In this document: positions 6,210 through 9,040 of the stretch, in pieces
Layout of the letters: every line of letters starts with the position of its first letter
Numbering within the stretch: position 1 is the first letter of the stretch
Source of the DNA: SpSt-28 sp036824555
GTDB lineage: Archaea > Aenigmatarchaeota > Aenigmatarchaeia > CG10238-14 > SpSt-28
Assembly: GCA_036824555.1 (NCBI GenBank)
Contig: DAISZX010000012.1
Location: 1-9,040 of the forward strand
Direction of reading: 5' to 3'
Length of the DNA: 9,040 bases
The notes under the pieces: model-generated
Seen by the model: only the letters and a program-made list of their open reading frames with translations
The model's database searches: none
What the model was told of the DNA's origin: nothing
Program-made: the position numbers and the translations under genes

Positions 6210-6320
6210 CCCGCCCTAGCTCAATTGGCAGAGCGCCCGGCTGTAGAGCCTTGCTTTCGCGAGGCTTAAAAGCAGGCGCTCGAAACCGGGAGGTTCAGGG
6301 TTCGACTCCCTGGGGCGGGA
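6210..6320 (+). tRNA. tRNA-Tyr (GTA) with a 38-base intron
   Basis: A complete cloverleaf can be drawn. The acceptor is CCCGCCC (6210-6216) with GGGCGGG (6313-6319). The D stem is GCTC with GAGC (6219-6222, 6231-6234). The anticodon stem is CCCGG with CCGGG (6236-6240, 6286-6290). The T arm is CAGGG-TTCGACT-CCCTG (6296-6312), and the discriminator is A6320. The loop reads CTGTAG then, after the intron, A, giving anticodon GTA at 6243-6245. The C1-G72 pair with A73 is the identity element of archaeal tyrosine tRNA, which supports the call independently. CCA is not encoded. Stems are nearly all G-C in an AT-rich genome, as seen in thermophiles. cutA follows only 21 bases later on the same strand. 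Confidence 0.95.
6247..6284 (+). other. tRNA-Tyr intron, 38 bases, at position 37/38
   Basis: The bases between G37 (6246) and A38 (6285) interrupt the anticodon loop at the canonical archaeal site. A one-base shift (6248-6285) would give the same mature tRNA. The 5' half folds into an 8-pair hairpin with one G-T pair: 6247-6254 with 6259-6266, loop TTTC. An alternative stem pairs 6252-6257 with 6269-6274. The canonical four-pair helix of a bulge-helix-bulge motif, positions 32-35 with 6279-6282, does not form well (CTGT against CTCG). Splicing at this site is therefore inferred from the cloverleaf, not from a clear endonuclease motif. Confidence 0.8.
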
Positions 6321-6330
6321 AACATCTATT

Positions 6331-6335
6331 GGTGA
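6331..6335 (+). promoter_or_regulatory. Ribosome-binding site of cutA, just after the tRNA
   Basis: GGTGA lies six bases before the cutA ATG (6342) and ten bases after the tRNA discriminator base (6320). An ATG at 6334 overlapping it runs into a stop after seven codons, so 6342 is the real start. There is no room for a promoter between tRNA and cutA. Confidence 0.7.
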
Positions 6336-6341
6336 TGAAAA

Positions 6342-6665
6342 ATGTCAGGAAAAAATAAAAAGTTTAAAATAATTTACATAACTTTCCCTTCTAGAAAGGA
6401 TGCTGAGAAAATCGGTAGGACGCTCTTAGAAAATAAATTGATAGCATGCTGCAACATCTTTCCAGTAAAGAGCCTTTATTTGTGGAATAAAAGAATTGTA
6501 AGGGACAACGAACATGTTCTTATAGCAAAAACGCTTGAATCTAAAGTTAAAGATTTGATAAGTTTTGTAAAGAAAAATCATCCATATAAAATTCCATTCA
6601 TCGGAATATTTGATATAAACGTTAATGAAGAGTACTACAATTGGGCAAATAATATTCTGAAGTAA
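6342..6665 (+). CDS. cutA: CutA1-type periplasmic-divalent-cation-tolerance family protein
   Basis: 107 residues, normal for CutA1. Matching segments are IIYITFPSRKDAEKIGRTLLENKLIACCNIFP (about 10-41), SLYLWNKRIVRDNEHVLIAKT (about 44-64), then helix VKDLISFVKKNHPYKIPFIGIFDI (about 69-92) and YYNWANNIL at the end. CutA1 is a very stable trimer with a ferredoxin-like fold. It is linked by name to copper tolerance, but its role in archaea is not settled. Family members usually read HPYEVPEI in the third segment; here it is HPYKIPFI, so the conserved acidic residue is replaced by Phe. The start follows GGTGA by six bases and lies 22 bases downstream of tRNA-Tyr, suggesting co-transcription. Confidence 0.9.
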   Translation: MSGKNKKFKIIYITFPSRKDAEKIGRTLLENKLIACCNIFPVKSLYLWNKRIVRDNEHVLIAKTLESKVKDLISFVKKNHPYKIPFIGIFDINVNEEYYNWANNILK

Positions 6666-6697
6666 ATTCTGCCTTATATATTTCGAAGAAGAGAAGT

Positions 6698-6707
6698 CTT
6701 TATTTAT
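6698..6707 (+). promoter_or_regulatory. Putative TATA box for the 52-residue zinc-ribbon gene
   Basis: CTTTATTTAT is centred about 24 bases before the ATG at 6727, with no ribosome-binding motif between, so a leaderless transcript is plausible. An earlier box at about 6673-6680 (CTTATATA) is a second candidate. Confidence 0.35.
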
Positions 6708-6713
6708 TTTTTT
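6707..6713 (+). terminator. Oligo-T run downstream of cutA
   Basis: Seven T residues about 40 bases after the cutA stop, within a T-rich stretch beginning near 6698. Archaeal RNA polymerase stops at such oligo-T tracts without needing a hairpin. It overlaps the promoter region of the next gene, so it may end the tRNA-cutA transcript. Confidence 0.35.
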
Positions 6714-6726
6714 GATATTTCGATTT

Positions 6727-6885
6727 ATGCCAATCGTTAATACAAAGGTTAAGTGCCCAAGATGCGATAAACTGATTCAGAAAAAGGTTGTTCTTGCTAA
6801 TGATGGAAGATGCGTTTATTGTGGATACCTAATTGCAACTCCATTGTTAAATTTCGCTAATGGGAAAAAGACTACTCAACAATGA
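6727..6885 (+). CDS. Small zinc-ribbon protein, function unknown
   Basis: A 52-residue protein. CPRC (10-13) and CVYC (29-32) are spaced 15 residues apart, a compact four-cysteine zinc ribbon with a beta-type VVLANDGR hairpin between, then GYLIATPLL and a polar tail (NGKKTTQQ). It resembles the ribbons of transcription and ribosomal accessory proteins, but I do not recognise a named family. The ATG has no ribosome-binding motif and an A/T box lies about 24 bases upstream, consistent with a leaderless mRNA. The 3' end overlaps the end of the convergent methionine aminopeptidase gene by 14 bases, so the last residues are encoded opposite that gene. The regular cysteine spacing is the main evidence that it is real. 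Confidence 0.7.
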   Translation: MPIVNTKVKCPRCDKLIQKKVVLANDGRCVYCGYLIATPLLNFANGKKTTQQ

Positions 6886-7732
6886 AGCTTTCTTCCCACT
6901 GTGCTACCAAACTATTGCTTTCCTCTTTCAAAACAGGATATTCTATTAAACATTTCCTCTCAACCAAGTCCTTTATTGCAAATTCTAATTTTGCTCTTGG
7001 AATCTCTTTTATCCACCTCTTTGCAAAGGGTAAACCTTCGAATTTATTCTTTGCCAACTCGATAATCATTTTCCCCTCCTTGCTTCTTGAACCTCTATCC
7101 TCTTTAAATTGAAATATTTGAACCTCGGAACTTTCCTTTACCCATCCTGATCCATTTGTAACGAAAACCTCTATAGCGATAGCCTGCCCTTTTGGTATTG
7201 TGATATCTATCTCATTCTTAATATTCGGAATTGAAATACCGTGGACTACATACCTATCTAAAAAATGGCCAGTAAGATTTCTAATAACGTTGAACCCAAA
7301 AGATTTTACTGTATTTTCAATCACTTCCGAAATTTCTCTTATCTTAACATTTTCATGCAAAACTTTCCTTGCTTCTTCCACAGCTTTTCTTGCAGCCTCT
7401 ATCAGCGGATGAGAATTTTTTCCAACATAAACAGTAAAGGCATTATCGCTTATGTATCCATCAATGTGTAAGCCAATGTCTACTTTAACCATATCACCCT
7501 CCTTTATTACGCTCTCATCATCTGCAGAAGGAGTATAATGAGCGGCAACTTCATTTATTCCTATATTTACAGGAAAAGCTGGCCTGGCACCTATCTCAAA
7601 AATCTTCTTTTCAATTTTTTCTGCTATTTCCAAAATCTTAACGTCAGGCCTAACCAAGCTCTTAGCATATTCCAAAACTATTTTGCTTTTTTCAAAAGCC
7701 TCCTTCTGTTTCTCAAAAGCATCATCATTCAT
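6872..7732 (-). CDS. map: Methionine aminopeptidase, type II
   Basis: 286 residues from the ATG at 7732, which fits the start of archaeal homologues; a TTG at 7771 overlapping the L12 stop would add 13 residues. All five metal ligands of the pita-bread fold are present and evenly placed: Asp85 (VDIG), Asp96 (SDNA), His156 (TGHF), Glu188 (IEVF) and Glu280 (QWEE). HYTP (His65) and HGISIPN are also conserved. The type II insertion falls between His156 and Glu280, with PFAKRW typical of archaeal enzymes. It removes the initiator Met from new chains. The usual QFEH near the last ligand is QWEE here, so the His after the glutamate is lost. The gene lies 35 bases after L12 and is probably in the same operon. 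Confidence 0.95.
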   Translation of the reverse strand: MNDDAFEKQKEAFEKSKIVLEYAKSLVRPDVKILEIAEKIEKKIFEIGARPAFPVNIGINEVAAHYTPSADDESVIKEGDMVKVDIGLHIDGYISDNAFTVYVGKNSHPLIEAARKAVEEARKVLHENVKIREISEVIENTVKSFGFNVIRNLTGHFLDRYVVHGISIPNIKNEIDITIPKGQAIAIEVFVTNGSGWVKESSEVQIFQFKEDRGSRSKEGKMIIELAKNKFEGLPFAKRWIKEIPRAKLEFAIKDLVERKCLIEYPVLKEESNSLVAQWEESFIVE

Positions 7733-7767
7733 TTCTACTACCCGATAAAGAAGTGAAAAAGAAACAT

Positions 7768-8058
7768 TCAACCAAATAAAGCGCTTAGTCCAGCTACTGC
7801 TTCTTCTGCTCTCTTCTTCTCTTCTTCCTCCTCTTTCTTCTCCTCTTTCTTTTCTCCAACAACTGAAGGCTGGGCTTGAATGCTTATTGCTTGCTTTAAA
7901 GCTTCATCAATGTTAATGCCTTCTAAAGCAGCTACTAAAGCCTTAATTTTTGCATCCTCTATAGATGCTCCAGCAGCCTCTAAAACTCTCTTTATATTTT
8001 CTTCGTTTATCTCCTTCTTCGCTTCATGAAGCATCAATGCAGCATATACCTCTATCAT
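7768..8058 (-). CDS. rpl12: Ribosomal stalk protein P1 (archaeal L12)
   Basis: 96 residues. The N-terminal dimerisation domain (MIEVYAALMLHEAKKEINEENIKRVLEAAG and KALVAALEGINIDEAL) is followed by an alanine/proline hinge. A highly charged Glu/Lys run (about residues 69-88) and the terminal GLSALFG, the segment that recruits translation factors, complete the protein. Dimers bind the C-terminal helices of L10 to form the stalk. The ATG overlaps the L10 stop by four bases (ATGA, 8055-8058), and GGTGA at 8063-8067 lies four bases before it, so translation is coupled to L10. The mismatch with the shortened L10 is noted under that gene. Confidence 0.95.
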   Translation of the reverse strand: MIEVYAALMLHEAKKEINEENIKRVLEAAGASIEDAKIKALVAALEGINIDEALKQAISIQAQPSVVGEKKEEKKEEEEEKKRAEEAVAGLSALFG

Positions 8059-8807
8059 TTTTTCACCAAATTTTCTATTGCCTTAGCGTTCAAATAACAT
8101 TTTGATATTAAGATATTTATGTTTTCTCTTGTTGGATATCCTATATTTACGCTCAAATTAAAAGCGTTTTGAGATGCTTGTTTTAGCATTTTTGGGTATT
8201 CAAAAACCAAATTCAGCGCATCGCTCTTATATAAAACACCATCATGTAATAAACCTAAAACATTCAATCTAACTTTCTTAGCCTTTATCTTTAGCTTTCT
8301 TAAAAGAGCGGCTAGCTCTTTACTTATTTTATCCCCTCTTTTCGCAACCTGCGTATCCTTTTTCACAGCTATAAATCCGGCTTCAACGCCAGCGGGAATT
8401 TTCAGTCTAGCGAATTCACTTATGGAAGGGCCAGCTTTTATTTGTGTTGGACCGGCATATACCCAAATATCCTCCTCTGCAACATCATTTTCTTTAGCAT
8501 AAGTTTCTGACGTCGTTTCATAAATTTTCTTGAAAAGGGAGAATGGTTCTTCATTTGAAAATAGGATAGCGAACTGATTTGGGTTCAATTCAAAAAGCTT
8601 TTTAAATTCTTCCCCCGCTTTTTCTGAAGCAAACTTCAAAGTACTCTTCTTTATAACTTTTATCCTAGCTAATTCGCTTAGCGCCTTCCTAATTTCTTTA
8701 AACTCCTTTGTTGGTATTTTGTACAAATCAACTATTCCAATAGTTTTATAACTCTTCATCTCTTTTGCAATTTCCTCGGCTAGTAAAATCTTCTCCTCCT
8801 TTCTCAT
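8055..8807 (-). CDS. rpl10: Ribosomal protein uL10 (L10/P0), short form
   Basis: 250 residues. About 1-105 is the rRNA-binding domain (KTIGIVDLYKIPTKEFKEIR, IKVIKKSTLKFA). About 114-190 is the archaeal/eukaryotic insert (VYAGPTQIKAGPSISEFARLKIPAG and VKKDTQVAKRGDKIS). KMLKQASQNAFNLSVNIGYPT (207-226) is the first P1-binding helix, and INILISKCYLNAKAI (230-244) resembles the second. Archaeal L10 is normally about 310-350 residues. The rest of the helical spine, the acidic tail and the terminal GLGALFG-type motif are absent here. The stop directly overlaps the L12 start, so no frameshift remnant can lie between. The start overlaps the L1 stop (ATGA), preceded by GGAGGT eight bases upstream. The assignment is certain; how many stalk dimers bind is not. 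Confidence 0.95.
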   Translation of the reverse strand: MRKEEKILLAEEIAKEMKSYKTIGIVDLYKIPTKEFKEIRKALSELARIKVIKKSTLKFASEKAGEEFKKLFELNPNQFAILFSNEEPFSLFKKIYETTSETYAKENDVAEEDIWVYAGPTQIKAGPSISEFARLKIPAGVEAGFIAVKKDTQVAKRGDKISKELAALLRKLKIKAKKVRLNVLGLLHDGVLYKSDALNLVFEYPKMLKQASQNAFNLSVNIGYPTRENINILISKCYLNAKAIENLVKK

Positions 8808-9040
8808 TTTTTAACCTCCACCTTGACAGGCTTACCCATCGTTAATTTAATTATGATGTTTTTTATGTTTGCCCTTCCTTTAGGCAACCTTTCTTCTAAA
8901 AACTTCAAGATTTTAATAATATTTGCCTCTATTTCCTCATCTTTCATGCTCTCAACTCCAACAGGACATTGAATAACTGGAGCATCTTTAATCCTTATTC
9001 TAACACTTTTCTTCAAACTTTCTACCATCTTTCTAACATC
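8804..9040 (-). CDS. rpl1: Ribosomal protein uL1 (L1), C-terminal part; 5' end outside window
   Basis: 78 residues are visible and the frame is open to the window edge (codons for DVRK precede the internal ATG at 9028), so this is the end of a gene of roughly 215 codons. ESLKKSVRIRIKDAPVIQCPVG, then a helix (EIEANIIKILKFLEERLPKG) and NIKNIIIKLTMGKPVKVE are the C-terminal half of archaeal L1, which holds part of the rRNA-binding domain. L1 binds the mobile side of the large subunit near the E site; in some archaea it also represses its own operon. The order L1-L10-L12 is the standard archaeal stalk operon. The stop overlaps the L10 start by four bases. Confidence 0.95.
   Translation of the reverse strand, partial: DVRKMVESLKKSVRIRIKDAPVIQCPVGVESMKDEEIEANIIKILKFLEERLPKGRANIKNIIIKLTMGKPVKVEVKK

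Noticed and set aside
6236..6290. Reading the extra bases of the tRNA as a long variable arm (Leu or Ser type)
   Set aside because: The extra bases fall between anticodon-loop positions 37 and 38, the variable region is only five bases (6291-6295), and the C1-G72 pair with GTA anticodon fits tyrosine.
6101..6358. An 85-codon plus-strand open frame spanning the tRNA gene
   Set aside because: It runs through the tRNA cloverleaf and its intron, overlaps the ends of two well-supported genes, and its product has no family features.
6331..6410. A possible C/D box RNA: GTGATGA at 6332-6338 resembles a C box, with CTGA near 6404
   Set aside because: The C-like box is the cutA ribosome-binding site, the rest is coding, and no internal C' and D' boxes are seen.
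7733..7771. TTG start for methionine aminopeptidase adding 13 residues
   Set aside because: The extra residues match nothing in the family, and the ATG at 7732 places all five metal ligands at the expected numbers.
1..9040. CRISPR arrays, insertion sequences, integrase or defence genes
   Set aside because: No spaced direct repeats, terminal inverted repeats, transposase motifs or defence-family motifs were seen on either strand. The window is core chromosome apart from a few unrecognised small genes.

Overview
The window is archaeal chromosome. It encodes 18 protein genes and one tRNA. The diagnostic content is ribosomal proteins of archaeal/eukaryotic type (eS19, eL43, an L10/P0-like L10, and a P1 stalk protein ending GLSALFG). 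Other archaeal markers are RNA polymerase subunit P, prefoldin beta, a PDCD5-type protein, an ATP-dependent ligase with archaeal domain order, a type II methionine aminopeptidase, and a tRNA-Tyr with the archaeal C1-G72 pair and an intron. The DNA is AT-rich (about one third G+C by eye), yet the tRNA stems are almost all G-C, which suggests a thermophile. Dense packing, very small proteins and a shortened L10 would fit a small-genome lineage such as DPANN, but that placement is a guess.

Layout. Positions 1-1934 (minus strand) are an information-processing cluster read in the order rps19e, PDCD5-like, rpl37ae, rpoP, pfdB, UPF0147, then sepF, which runs off the left edge. The first four genes overlap by 1 to 20 bases. 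Upstream on the same strand is DNA ligase (1970-3658). A 102-base divergent spacer (3659-3760) separates it from a plus-strand set: a 54-residue zinc ribbon, a 71-residue unknown, a nitroreductase and a membrane-anchored protein of beta-sandwich domains (to 6174). Then come the intron-containing tRNA-Tyr (6210-6320), cutA starting 22 bases after it, and a 52-residue zinc ribbon. The right end (6872-9040, minus) is the ribosomal stalk operon, L1 (5' part missing), L10 and P1/L12, followed by methionine aminopeptidase. The 52-residue gene and the aminopeptidase gene converge and overlap by 14 bases.

How it works together. Most of the window is translation, transcription and protein-maturation machinery, with DNA ligation and cell division (SepF) alongside. 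Translation signals appear to fall into two classes. Genes inside operons often carry GGTGA 4-6 bases before the start, frequently overlapping the previous stop. Several genes at the head of a unit have no such motif and instead an A/T-rich box roughly 21-29 bases upstream, as expected for leaderless transcripts. No mobile element, CRISPR array, rRNA or defence system is visible. No gene-free stretch exceeds about 100 bases. The points most worth checking are the tRNA intron, the tRNA-cutA junction, the truncated L10, the domain duplicated on both sides of the membrane, and three unrecognised tiny proteins.
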